Below are positions 1 through 6,848 of a stretch of DNA of 8,904 nt, one piece after another. Positions within the stretch are counted from its first letter, which is position 1, and each line of letters begins with the position of its first letter. The notes under the pieces are model-generated. The model had not been told where the DNA came from. It did not search any database and saw only the letters and a program-made list of their open reading frames with translations. The stretch comes from Desulfobacterales bacterium (lineage in GTDB: Bacteria; Desulfobacterota; Desulfobacteria; Desulfobacterales; Desulfosalsimonadaceae), in NCBI GenBank assembly GCA_007127175.1, contig SKZX01000153.1:1-8904 (forward strand), in the 5' to 3' direction. The position numbers and the translations under genes were made by a program.

Positions 1-1
1 A

Positions 2-2011
2 ACTGAACACGGGGGGCTGAAGACGGAAATCTTCGACATGGTCGTCCTCTCGGTAGGCATGCAGACGCCCAAAGCCCTGGTCGCCTTGTCTGAAAAACTC
101 GGGATTTCACTGACGGCAGGGAACTTTGCCGATACCGCCACGTTTTCACCCGTTGCCACATCCCGGCCCGGTATATTCGTTTCCGGCGCGTTCCAGGGCC
201 CCAAAGACATCCCCCAGGCCGTGGTTGATTCCAGTGCGGCTTCTGCCGCCGCAGCCGAACTGCTGGCCGAAGCAAGAAACACCTGCACCAAAGAAAAGGA
301 AGCCGTGCCCGAAATCAACGTACTGGGCGACCGGCCAAAGATCGGAGTGATCATCTGCCAGTGCGGCACCAATATTGCCGGCGTGGTCGATGTTCCCAAG
401 GTCGTTGAATACGCTTCGACCCTGCCCTACGTGGAACTGGCCACGGACAAGCTCTTTGCCTGTTCCCAGGACTCCCAGGACAACATGGTCGAACTGATAA
501 AGGAAAAGGGCCTCAACCGGATTGTCATGGCGGCCTGTACGCCGAAAACCCATGAACCGCTTTTCCAGGATACGCTGACAGCTGCGGGGTTGAACAAATA
601 CCTGTTTGAAATGACCAACATCCGGAACCAGGACTCCTGGGTCCATAAGAACAACCCGGAAATGGCAACGGAAAAAGCCAAGGACCTCGTCCGAATGGCG
701 GTTTCCAAGATCGCCCTTCAGGATCCGCTTGCCGAAGTTGAACTGCCGGTCAACCAGACGGCAATGGTTGTCGGCGGCGGCATTGCCGGCATGGCAGCCG
801 CAAAAAGTTTTGCAGAGCAGGGGTATGAAACCCACCTCGTGGAAAAGGGCGAACGCCTTGGCGGACAGGCCCTCAAGCTGTTCATGACCGCCAAAGGCGA
901 AGTGATTCAGGAAAAACTTTCCGAAATGATTGCTTCCGTGGAGGCGGACGATCGCATCCACGTGCATTTGAACACGCAGCTGGCAAATGTTGACGGCTTT
1001 GTCGGCAATTTCGAGTCCACGCTTTCATCAAACGGCAGCGACACCCGGCTCGAGCACGGGGTGGCCGTGCTCGCCACAGGCGCATCCCCTTACACGCCGA
1101 CGGAATATGGCTACGGCACGGACGAACGGATTGTCACCAGTCTTGACCTTGACAAGAAGCTCATGGATGACGATCCAGCCCTGAAATCTGTGAACGGCGC
1201 CGTTTTCATCCAGTGCGTCGGCTCAAGGGAGCCCGAACGGATGTACTGCTCCCGGGTCTGCTGCACGCATTCCATTGAGAACGCCATACAGCTCAAGGAA
1301 AAAAACCCGGAAATGAACGTGTACATCCTGTACCGGGACATCCGGACCTACGGCGAAAAAGAACTGCTCTACAAGAAAGCCCGCCAGTTGGGCGTCATTT
1401 TCATCCGCTACGCCCTTGACAGCAAGCCTGCGGTCAATGCGGAAAACGGCAGGCTCACGGTAAACGTGACCGACCATATTCTCAACATGCCGCTGGAACT
1501 GAACGTGGACATGGTGACGCTGGCGACCGCGGTCATTCCCAACACCGACGACAAACTGTCCAATTTCTTCAAGGTCGCCACCAACGCGGACGGTTTTTTC
1601 ATTGAAAAACACGCCAAGCTCGGACCGTCCGAATTTGCAACGGACGGCGTGTATCTTTGCGGGCTTGCACATTACCCGAAACCCATCGATGAATCCATTG
1701 CGCAGGCAAAAGCCGCCGTTGCAAGGGCTGTGACGCTTCTGGCCAAAAAGACCATATTCAGCAGCGGTACGGTTGCCATGGTGGATCAGATGCTGTGCGC
1801 CGCCTGCGGTGTATGCGTCAGCATCTGCCCCTATTCAGCACCGAAGTTCACCGAGGATGGCCGGTTTGCCGGAAGAGCGGAAGTGAACCCGGCCCTTTGC
1901 AAAGGATGCGGCCTCTGCGTCGCCTCCTGCCGTTCCGGGGCGATTCATCTCAAGGGGTTTGACACGGACCAGATCCTCACGCAGATATTCGAAATGGATG
2001 AAGCGGTATAA
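2..2011 (+). CDS. hdrA: HdrA-like FAD/iron-sulfur protein with tandem HdrA modules, 5' truncated
   Basis: The reading frame is open to the window edge (first full codon at base 2), so the ATG at 38 is internal and 669 residues are visible. The first ~85 residues look like the end of one HdrA flavin domain (FDMVVLSVGMQTP, then SRPGIFVSGAFQGPKDI). A second, complete HdrA module follows: a CQCG N-terminal Fe-S region near 356-367 with ACTPKTHEP after it, a dinucleotide-binding GGGIAGMAAA at 773-802, the HdrA cysteine motif CVGSR...YCSRVCC at 1214-1264, and a C-terminal two-cluster ferredoxin domain (CAACGVCVSICP, CKGCGLCVASC) at 1796-1930. HdrA is the flavin-containing electron-bifurcating subunit of heterodisulfide reductase; related proteins serve Flx-Hdr, Qmo and Bam systems. 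The protein is probably cytoplasmic. It lies 36 nt upstream of an MvhD-like gene, HdrA's usual partner. All positions of the CSRVCC motif are Cys, none Sec. The HdrA family call is secure; the electron acceptor is not visible. Confidence 0.9.
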   Translation, partial: TEHGGLKTEIFDMVVLSVGMQTPKALVALSEKLGISLTAGNFADTATFSPVATSRPGIFVSGAFQGPKDIPQAVVDSSAASAAAAELLAEARNTCTKEKEAVPEINVLGDRPKIGVIICQCGTNIAGVVDVPKVVEYASTLPYVELATDKLFACSQDSQDNMVELIKEKGLNRIVMAACTPKTHEPLFQDTLTAAGLNKYLFEMTNIRNQDSWVHKNNPEMATEKAKDLVRMAVSKIALQDPLAEVELPVNQTAMVVGGGIAGMAAAKSFAEQGYETHLVEKGERLGGQALKLFMTAKGEVIQEKLSEMIASVEADDRIHVHLNTQLANVDGFVGNFESTLSSNGSDTRLEHGVAVLATGASPYTPTEYGYGTDERIVTSLDLDKKLMDDDPALKSVNGAVFIQCVGSREPERMYCSRVCCTHSIENAIQLKEKNPEMNVYILYRDIRTYGEKELLYKKARQLGVIFIRYALDSKPAVNAENGRLTVNVTDHILNMPLELNVDMVTLATAVIPNTDDKLSNFFKVATNADGFFIEKHAKLGPSEFATDGVYLCGLAHYPKPIDESIAQAKAAVARAVTLLAKKTIFSSGTVAMVDQMLCAACGVCVSICPYSAPKFTEDGRFAGRAEVNPALCKGCGLCVASCRSGAIHLKGFDTDQILTQIFEMDEAV

Positions 2012-2047
2012 TACAAGAATTGGACACGCCGACAAGGAGCGCTATAC

Positions 2048-2482
2048 ATGTCTGAAAAAGAACCCAAAATCATAAGTTTTCTTTGCAACTGGTGCAGTTA
2101 CGGGGCAGCCGACCTCGCTGGTGTCAGCCGCATGGAATACCCGTCGAACATACGGGTGATACGGATTCCCTGCACGGGACGGATGAGCCCGAAATTCGTG
2201 CTGGCAGCTTTCCGCCAGGGGGCCGACGCCGTATGGGTGTCCGGCTGACATCCCGGTGAATGCCATTACCTGGAAGGTAATTATTATGCACGCAGAAAAT
2301 TCACCCTTATGAAAAACCTCCTGGAACACATGGGCATCGAACCGGGAAGACTGCATTTTTCATGGATTTCTTCGGCTGAATCCACGAAATTTGTCGAGGT
2401 GGCCAAGCAGGTCACCGAAGCGACCCTGGCCCTGACGTCGAAGGAAAAGAAATACATGAAAACAAAACCGAAGGTTGCATAA
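2048..2482 (+). CDS. mvhD: MvhD/FlxD-like [2Fe-2S] protein, selenoprotein (UGA = Sec67)
   Basis: A plain translation stops at the TGA at 2246-2248 after 66 residues. The same frame continues with a perfect family match to TAA at 2480-2482, giving 144 residues, a normal MvhD length. The family's GCHPG(D/E)CHY motif reads G-U-H-P-G-E-C-H-Y here, so the TGA replaces the conserved cysteine, which is the hallmark of selenocysteine. Other conserved cysteines are C13 and C16 (CNWC), C42 (PCTGR) and C72. A SECIS-like hairpin starts 16 nt after the TGA. MvhD-type subunits pass electrons from hydrogenase, formate dehydrogenase or an NADH module to HdrA; Sec versions are known in methanogens (VhuD) and Desulfobacterota (e.g. 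BamF). The start is supported by AAGGAG at 2034-2039, 8 nt before the ATG. The gene follows hdrA by 36 nt and ends one base before the next ATG. Automated callers would report a 66-residue fragment. Confidence 0.93.
2249..2290 (+). promoter_or_regulatory. Bacterial SECIS-like hairpin for Sec67 of the MvhD-like gene
   Basis: Immediately after the UGA, ATTACCT (2265-2271) pairs perfectly with AGGTAAT (2275-2281) around a GGA apical loop. A short lower stem TGC/GCA (2261-2263 with 2288-2290) is possible across an asymmetric internal loop. The 16-nt distance from UGA to stem and a G at the start of a small apical loop fit the bacterial SECIS pattern recognised by SelB. The element lies inside the coding sequence, as bacterial SECIS elements do. 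SelB recognition is inferred, not seen. Confidence 0.75.
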
Positions 2483-2483
2483 G

Positions 2484-3443
2484 ATGACATCGTATACGGA
2501 CAAGATCAGGGAGATATCAAAACGCCTGCTGAAGGAAGGCAAGGTCGACATGGTCATCGGGTTTGCTAAAGGCAGCGTGCCGATGATGCACCAACCCATG
2601 TTTGCCGGGAATGCGGGCGATGTTGACCGTTTCGCATGGGACGGCAACTGCGGGATCAATCTCGCCAATTACGTGACCGACCGTAAGGAAAAAATCGGCA
2701 TTGTCGCAAAGGGGTGCGACGCCAGGAACCTGGCGGTGCATATCGTCGAAAACAAGATCAGCCGCGATCAGCTTTATATCATCGGCGTACCCTGCACCGG
2801 CATGATCGACCGTCATAAAATCACGGCCAGGGTCCCCGGAGAAATCGAAGCCTTGGTGGAGGACGAAGCCGGGAAAACCGTCACCGTTTCCGGGGCCGGC
2901 TTTTCCGAAACCTTTGACCGGGCGGATGTGCTCCAGGAAAACTGCGCGCTGTGTATGCACCGGAACCCCGTGATTTACGATGAACTGATCGCCGATGAAG
3001 TCCCCGAGCAAAGCGAAAAAGAGGTGGACCGTTATGCGGCAGTAAGGAAGGTGGAGGAGATGAGCCCGGATGAAAAATGGGCCTATTTCGAGGACCTGCT
3101 GTCAGACTGCATCCGATGCTATGCCTGCAGAAACGCCTGCCCGCTTTGCTACTGCCCGACCTGCTTTGTCGATGAATCCAAACCCCAGTGGGTGGGCAAA
3201 AGCGTCGACCCCACAGACATCCGGATATTTCACTTCCTGCGGGCGTATCACTGCGCCGGCCGGTGCACCGATTGCGGCGCTTGCGTACGAAGCTGCCCCA
3301 TGGGGATCAATGTCAGGGCGTTGACCAAAAAACTGGAAAAGGACTGCCTCGAAAATTTCGGATGGGAAGCGGGCCTCACAACCGATCAGCGCCCCCCGCT
3401 GGACACCTTCAAACCGGACGACCCGGAGCAGTTTATTAAATAA
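2484..3443 (+). CDS. FrhB-like N-domain / 4Fe-4S dicluster protein of the Hdr-Flx complex (FlxC-like)
   Basis: The 319-residue protein starts at the ATG at 2484, one base after the mvhD stop, with GAAGG at 2470-2474 as ribosome binding site; a TTG nine bases upstream is less likely. The N-terminal part (about 1-170) resembles coenzyme F420 hydrogenase/dehydrogenase beta subunits: KGCDAR at 76-81, VPCTG around C104 and ENCALCMHRNP with C154 and C157, all likely Fe-S ligands. The C-terminal part carries CIRCYACRNACP (C209, C212, C215, C219), an extra CYCPTC cluster (C224, C227) and CTDCGACVRSCP (C261, C264, C267, C271), so two ferredoxin clusters. No membrane segments or signal peptide are seen. 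It should relay electrons inside a cytoplasmic complex between the NAD(P)H module and MvhD/HdrA. It matches the Fe-S subunits FlxB/FlxC of NADH dehydrogenase-heterodisulfide reductase clusters; the exact letter is my inference from gene order. True F420 binding is not implied. Confidence 0.85.
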   Translation: MTSYTDKIREISKRLLKEGKVDMVIGFAKGSVPMMHQPMFAGNAGDVDRFAWDGNCGINLANYVTDRKEKIGIVAKGCDARNLAVHIVENKISRDQLYIIGVPCTGMIDRHKITARVPGEIEALVEDEAGKTVTVSGAGFSETFDRADVLQENCALCMHRNPVIYDELIADEVPEQSEKEVDRYAAVRKVEEMSPDEKWAYFEDLLSDCIRCYACRNACPLCYCPTCFVDESKPQWVGKSVDPTDIRIFHFLRAYHCAGRCTDCGACVRSCPMGINVRALTKKLEKDCLENFGWEAGLTTDQRPPLDTFKPDDPEQFIK

Positions 3444-3491
3444 TATAGTCAATATGCACACGAATATCATTCAGTGACAAGGGCATATACC

Positions 3492-4565
3492 ATGAAAGTC
3501 ATACAGATAGATAAATCCGAACTGGAGGCAGGCCTGGGAAAACTGGAAAAGGCCTTCCGGCTCATTGGCCCCGTGAAAGAAAAAGGCTATCACCTGTTTA
3601 AAACGCTTGATTCCGGACAGAAGCCCGATCTGGATTATATGAACACCCGGCTTTCAGCAAGGTCTATTCTTTATCCCCAGAGCGAGGTGATGTTCGAATT
3701 CTCGCTGGACAAGGCGGATGAGCAGTACGCCATCTTAAGGGAGCCTGAAAAAGACAGCCAGCCGCGGGCGGTGATCGGCATTCGCCCCTGCGATGCGGAT
3801 GCATACGCCGTTGTCCGCAGGAATTTTGATACACCGGAGTACAAGGATCCCTACTGGCTCAAAAATTTTGAGGCTACGACCCTTGTAGGGCTCGCATGCA
3901 GCACCCCCTGCCCCACCTGCTTCTGCACGAGCGCCGTTTCAGGGCCTTTTTCAGATAAGAACCTTGATATCATGCTGGTGGACAATGGGGACCATTACCT
4001 GGCCCGCATTGCAACCGAGAAAGGTGAAAAGCTGGCGGCAGACGCCGGGTGGCAGCGGCCGGCTGAAGGCGCGGAAAACCGAATCGAGGATCTGAAGCTG
4101 GCGGCGGAGGCAAAAATTCAATCTGAAATTTCCACGGACAACCTTGCAAACCAGTCATTGAACGACCTTTACGAGGCGGAAGCCGCCATATGGGAGCCCG
4201 AGGCATTCGCCTGCATCAATTGCGGCACATGCACCCATGCCTGCCCCACCTGCTGGTGCTTCGACGTCCAGGACGAGACTTACGGGAAATCCGGTTTCCG
4301 CATGCGAAACTGGGACAGCTGCATGTACCCGCTTTTTTCGCTGCATGCATCCGGGCACAACCCTCGGGGGACGAAGACGGCGAGGGTTCGCCAGCGCTTC
4401 ATGCACAAGCTGAAATACTACGTGGACAAGTTTGAACAGGGCATCCAGTGCACCGGCTGCGGCCGATGCGTCCGCCTGTGCCCGGTCAACATTGACATCC
4501 GCAGAATCTGCAACAAGATGAACAGCTATGATCCCGAGACATGTAGCTGTGCAGTCACGTCGTGA
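3492..4565 (+). CDS. 4Fe-4S dicluster protein, sulfhydrogenase beta (HydB)/AsrA-like (FlxB-like)
   Basis: I place the start at the ATG at 3492 (357 residues), with AAGGGC at 3479-3484 as ribosome binding site; an in-frame GTG at 3474 would add six poorly typical residues. The N-terminal two-thirds resemble the beta subunit of sulfhydrogenase and the AsrA subunit of anaerobic sulfite reductase, with IGIRPCDADA at 95-104 and CSTPCPTCFC (C136, C140, C143, C145). The C-terminal third holds CINCGTCTHACPTCWC (C241, C244, C247, C251, C254, C256) and CTGCGRCVRLCP (C320, C323, C326, C330), two [4Fe-4S] clusters. In the HydBG and AsrAB pairs this subunit takes electrons from the adjacent FAD/NAD(P) subunit, and that partner is encoded just downstream here. 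It is expected to be cytoplasmic. The gap to the preceding gene is 48 nt, consistent with one operon. Assignment to FlxB is likely but not provable from this window. Confidence 0.86.
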   Translation: MKVIQIDKSELEAGLGKLEKAFRLIGPVKEKGYHLFKTLDSGQKPDLDYMNTRLSARSILYPQSEVMFEFSLDKADEQYAILREPEKDSQPRAVIGIRPCDADAYAVVRRNFDTPEYKDPYWLKNFEATTLVGLACSTPCPTCFCTSAVSGPFSDKNLDIMLVDNGDHYLARIATEKGEKLAADAGWQRPAEGAENRIEDLKLAAEAKIQSEISTDNLANQSLNDLYEAEAAIWEPEAFACINCGTCTHACPTCWCFDVQDETYGKSGFRMRNWDSCMYPLFSLHASGHNPRGTKTARVRQRFMHKLKYYVDKFEQGIQCTGCGRCVRLCPVNIDIRRICNKMNSYDPETCSCAVTS

Positions 4566-4584
4566 CAGGATAAAGGGGGTTATT

Positions 4585-5430
4585 GTGCACAATCCGTACT
4601 TACCATACCCGGTTCGAATCGATGAAATTACGGTCGAAACCGAAGACAAAAGCTTAAAGACATTCAAGTTCGTTTTTTTAAACCCCGGTGACGAAGATAA
4701 CTTCGCTTACCGTGCCGGGCAGTTTGCCGAGCTTTCCATTGCCGGCCTGGGCGAGATCCCCATTGGCATCGCATCCTCACCCACTGAAAAAGGATTCGTC
4801 AAATTCACCGTCTTCAAGACCGGGAAGGTCACATCCTACCTGCATGCCATGAAGGAGGGCGATGTGATGGGCGTCCGCGGACCCATGGGCAATTCCTACC
4901 CGTGGGATTTGCTGGAGGGGAAAAACGTGGTCATCATCGGCGGCGGGTTTGCGTTCACGACGCTCCGCTCCTCCATCGTGCACATGCTGCATCCGGACAA
5001 CCGTTCAAAGTTCAAGGATATCCATGTTATTTACGGCGCCCGCTCGCCGGGGATGCTCCTCTACAAGGACGAACTCATGGCATGGGCCGAGCGGGACGAC
5101 ATCCACATGCACATAACGGTCGACGGCACCGATGACCCGGACTGGAAATACCACAAGGGGTTTGTGCCGGCCATCACGGAGCAGGAAGCGCCTCCGGGGA
5201 CTGCGGACACGTATGCCATCGTCTGCGGACCGCCCATCATGATCAAGTTCACCCAGCCTGTTCTTGATAAGCTGGGCTATGGTCATGACCAGATCATCAT
5301 GTCACTGGAAAACCGCATGAAATGCGGAATCGGCATTTGCGGCCACTGCAATATCGGCAAGGAGTTGGTTTGCAAGGACGGCCCTGTCTTTACCCTTGAG
5401 GAGCTGAATAAAACGCCGAAAGAATACTGA
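4585..5430 (+). CDS. FAD/NAD(P)-binding oxidoreductase with [2Fe-2S] cluster, sulfhydrogenase gamma (HydG)/AsrB/FlxA-like
   Basis: I choose the GTG at 4585 because AAAGGGGG lies at 4572-4579 with 5-nt spacing, it falls just after the previous stop, and 281 residues is the family length; the longer frame from 4528 would overlap the upstream gene. The ferredoxin-NADP reductase fold is clear: flavin motif RAGQF (43-47), IASSP (62-66), GVRGPMG (96-102), NAD(P)-domain loop IIGGGFAF (117-124), CGPP (214-217), and a C-terminal [2Fe-2S] site with C247, C252, C255 and C263 (MKCGIGICGHC). Such subunits oxidise NAD(P)H and hand electrons to the Fe-S partner encoded next door. GGGFAF departs from the usual GGGxGxAPLR loop. 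This is the last gene of the operon; a 141-nt AT-rich gap precedes dsrC. NADH versus NADPH preference cannot be read from the sequence. It was noted that no HdrB-type CCG motif occurs here or in neighbouring genes. Confidence 0.88.
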   Translation: MHNPYLPYPVRIDEITVETEDKSLKTFKFVFLNPGDEDNFAYRAGQFAELSIAGLGEIPIGIASSPTEKGFVKFTVFKTGKVTSYLHAMKEGDVMGVRGPMGNSYPWDLLEGKNVVIIGGGFAFTTLRSSIVHMLHPDNRSKFKDIHVIYGARSPGMLLYKDELMAWAERDDIHMHITVDGTDDPDWKYHKGFVPAITEQEAPPGTADTYAIVCGPPIMIKFTQPVLDKLGYGHDQIIMSLENRMKCGIGICGHCNIGKELVCKDGPVFTLEELNKTPKEY

Positions 5431-5452
5431 TATGGTCATATGCTTTATTTTA

Positions 5453-5515
5453 ATATTGACATTTCAGGTCATGTCTATTAGTTTACGTAATTTACAAATC
5501 ATGCACGTCAATATC
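5453..5515. repeat. Inverted repeat and palindrome in the dsrC upstream region
   Basis: ATATTGAC at 5453-5460 is the exact reverse complement of GTCAATAT at 5508-5515. A perfect 8-bp palindrome TTACGTAA lies at 5483-5490, right at the expected -10/start region. The interval is markedly AT-rich compared with the flanking genes. These could be regulator binding sites for dsrC. I cannot match them to a named regulon. Confidence 0.4.
5456..5484 (+). promoter_or_regulatory. Candidate sigma70-type promoter for dsrC
   Basis: A perfect -35 hexamer TTGACA at 5456-5461 is followed, 17 nt later, by a weak -10 candidate TAGTTT at 5479-5484. It lies in the AT-rich 141-nt gap between the Flx-like operon and dsrC, leaving a leader of about 80 nt. 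It would give dsrC its own transcription, as expected for a very abundant protein. The -10 match is poor, so the exact start is uncertain. Confidence 0.45.
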
Positions 5516-5555
5516 ATGGACAGATATTATCAGGCAGTATATGGAAAATTAACTT

Positions 5556-5563
5556 AAAGGAGG
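5556..5563 (+). promoter_or_regulatory. Very strong ribosome binding site of dsrC
   Basis: AAAGGAGG sits 8 nt before the dsrC ATG. It is an almost perfect anti-16S complement, stronger than any other site in the window, and fits high expression of DsrC. Confidence 0.85.
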
Positions 5564-5571
5564 ATACGTAA

Positions 5572-5889
5572 ATGCCAACAGTGGAATTTCAAGGAAACAC
5601 GTTTAGCATCGACGAAGATGGGTTCATCGATTCTTTTGAGAACTGGAACAAGGACTGGGTGCAGTATGTAAAAGAGCAGGAAGGTATTGATGAACTCTCT
5701 GAAGAACACTGGAAAGTCATCGATGTGCTTCAGGACTACTACAAGAAGAACGGAATCGCACCAATGGTCCGCGTTCTTTCCAAGCTCACCGGTTTCAAGC
5801 TGAAACACATCTATGAGCTGTTTCCCTCCGGTCCTGGCAAGGGAGCATGTAAAATGGCCGGTCTTCCGAAACCCACCGGATGTGTGTAA
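5572..5889 (+). CDS. dsrC: DsrC sulfur-carrier protein of dissimilatory sulfite reduction
   Basis: The 105-residue product is full length for DsrC and has the diagnostic C-terminal arm: C93 (ACKMAGLPKPTGCV) and the penultimate C104, ten residues apart. Both redox cysteines are present, which separates true DsrC from TusE and other single-Cys relatives. The helical core includes GIAPMVRVLSK and GFKLKHIYELFPSGPGKGA. DsrC carries the sulfur from sulfite as a trisulfide between its two cysteines after reaction with DsrAB; the DsrMKJOP membrane complex is the established reductant. It acts in the cytoplasm. The gene has its own promoter candidate, a very strong ribosome binding site and a strong terminator, so it appears to be a monocistronic unit. 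It is separate from dsrAB here, as is common. Its position right after an HdrA/Flx-like operon is suggestive because Hdr-like complexes are proposed to act on DsrC, but no direct link is shown. Confidence 0.96.
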   Translation: MPTVEFQGNTFSIDEDGFIDSFENWNKDWVQYVKEQEGIDELSEEHWKVIDVLQDYYKKNGIAPMVRVLSKLTGFKLKHIYELFPSGPGKGACKMAGLPKPTGCV

Positions 5890-5934
5890 ATCGGAAGCTT
5901 TCACGCTGACCCCGGGCATATTCTTGATTTCTTT

Positions 5935-5973
5935 GAAAGGGCCCTGCCTTGAAAGCAGGGTCCTTTCCTATTT
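5935..5973 (+). terminator. Rho-independent terminator of dsrC
   Basis: A 13-bp stem (5935-5947 with 5955-5967, one G-U pair) closes a 7-nt loop CTTGAAA; the core is CCCTGC/GCAGGG. It is followed by CTATTT and lies 45 nt after the dsrC stop. The U-tract is interrupted, so some readthrough into the next gene is possible. The stem ends only 7 nt before the GGGGG ribosome binding site of that gene, and no other clear promoter for it is visible. Confidence 0.8.
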
Positions 5974-5982
5974 GGGGGATGG

Positions 5983-6390
5983 ATGAAAACGGAAACCATC
6001 AGGGTCAAGACCAACCAAAAAATCGAACTGTTCGATATCACGGGCGATATAAGGAGCAGAATCAAGGCGTCCGGTTTCAAAAGCGGCATTGTCATGGCGT
6101 ACGTGCCGCACACCACGGCCGCCATCACCATCAACGAAGGGGCCGACCCCGACGTCAAAAGCGATATCCTCATGATCCTTGACCAGATAGCGCCCATGAA
6201 AGCCGGATACCGCCATGCCGAGGGCAACTCCGCCGCCCATGTCAAAGCCTCGCTGGTCGGGCAATCCGTTATGTTTGCCATTGAAGACGGAAAACCGGTG
6301 CTGGGCACCTGGCAGACGGTTTTCTTCTGCGAATTTGACGGACCGAGGGTGCGTCGGGTGAATATCAACTATCTTTCATGCAGCAAATAG
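5983..6390 (+). CDS. YjbQ/UPF0047 family protein
   Basis: The 135-residue product covers the whole UPF0047/YjbQ fold. Conserved blocks are HTTAAITINEGADPDV starting at residue 43, HAEGNSAAHVK (78-88), GTWQ (108-111) and EFDGPR (117-122). The histidines and acidic residues of these blocks form the family's putative metal or phosphate site. Members are often annotated as secondary thiamine-phosphate synthase, from weak complementation activity; the true physiological role is unsettled. The start at the ATG at 5983 is supported by GGGGG at 5974-5978. A second ATG at 5979 is in another frame. The gene begins 16 nt after the dsrC terminator stem and its 3' end overlaps ahbA, so the two are probably co-transcribed. 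The protein should be cytoplasmic. Confidence 0.9.
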   Translation: MKTETIRVKTNQKIELFDITGDIRSRIKASGFKSGIVMAYVPHTTAAITINEGADPDVKSDILMILDQIAPMKAGYRHAEGNSAAHVKASLVGQSVMFAIEDGKPVLGTWQTVFFCEFDGPRVRRVNINYLSCSK

Positions 6391-6848
6391 CCATGGCGCC
6401 AATGGATGAGACCGACAAACGGATACTGAACCGGATCCAATCCGATTTTCCCGTCTCCGCGCATCCTTTTGCGGATATCGGCGGGGAGTTGGGGCTTTCC
6501 GAGGACGATGTCATCGAGCGGGTCCGCAGGCTCAAGAAAAACGGCATCATCCGCCGCATCGGCGGCAACTTTTCCCCTGAAAAGCTTGGCTATGTGAGCA
6601 CCCTTTGCGCGGGAAAGGTACCCGAAGAAAAGCTTGACCGCTTTGCTGAGGTCGTCAATGCCTACCCAGGGGTCACGCACAACTACCTTCGGGCGAACAC
6701 CTACAATGTCTGGTTTACGTTTATCGCCCCCTCCCGGGAGGCCATTTCGGAATGCCTGGCGGAAATATCCGGGAAGACCGGCGGCATCGACATCCTCAAC
6801 CTTCCCGCCACGGATGTGTACAAGATCCGCGCCCACTTCAAACTTTGA
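6378..6848 (+). CDS. ahbA: Siroheme decarboxylase subunit AhbA (Lrp/AsnC-like)
   Basis: The 156-residue protein has an N-terminal Lrp/AsnC-type winged helix (DETDKRILNRIQSDFP, then RVRRLKKNGIIRRIGGNF) and a C-terminal ferredoxin-like domain with the diagnostic GVTHNYLRANTYNVWFTF around H101. With partner AhbB it converts siroheme to 12,18-didecarboxysiroheme in the alternative haem pathway used by sulfate reducers. The IGGNF...LGYVSTLCAGKVP region and the LNLPATDVYKIR end match AhbA rather than AhbB as I know these proteins. AhbB, AhbC and AhbD are not in the window. The ATG at 6378 overlaps the yjbQ stop by 13 nt; ATGs at 6393 and 6402 are also possible, and none has a good ribosome binding site, so translational coupling is likely. 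The TGA stop falls inside the left arm of a large palindromic repeat. A true DNA-binding Lrp regulator is unlikely given the His motif. Confidence 0.87.
   Translation: MQQIAMAPMDETDKRILNRIQSDFPVSAHPFADIGGELGLSEDDVIERVRRLKKNGIIRRIGGNFSPEKLGYVSTLCAGKVPEEKLDRFAEVVNAYPGVTHNYLRANTYNVWFTFIAPSREAISECLAEISGKTGGIDILNLPATDVYKIRAHFKL

Noticed and set aside
38..40. ATG as start of the HdrA-like gene
   Set aside because: The frame is open to base 2 and upstream residues (TEHGGLKTEIFD) are continuous with an HdrA flavin domain.
146..967. 273-residue minus-strand ORF inside hdrA
   Set aside because: Shadow frame of the HdrA coding region with no recognisable motifs.
2048..2248. 66-residue ORF ending at TGA, or a pseudogene
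   Set aside because: The frame continues past the TGA with full MvhD similarity and the TGA replaces a conserved Cys with a SECIS-like hairpin behind it, so recoding is the better explanation.
4563..4565. Second UGA selenocysteine at the end of the HydB/AsrA-like gene
   Set aside because: The protein already has its full family length, no conserved Cys is due there, and the next gene's ribosome binding site follows directly.
5430..5450. Terminator after the Flx-like operon (ATATG/CATAT hairpin)
   Set aside because: Only a 5-bp AT-rich stem with a 2-nt loop, too weak for an intrinsic terminator.
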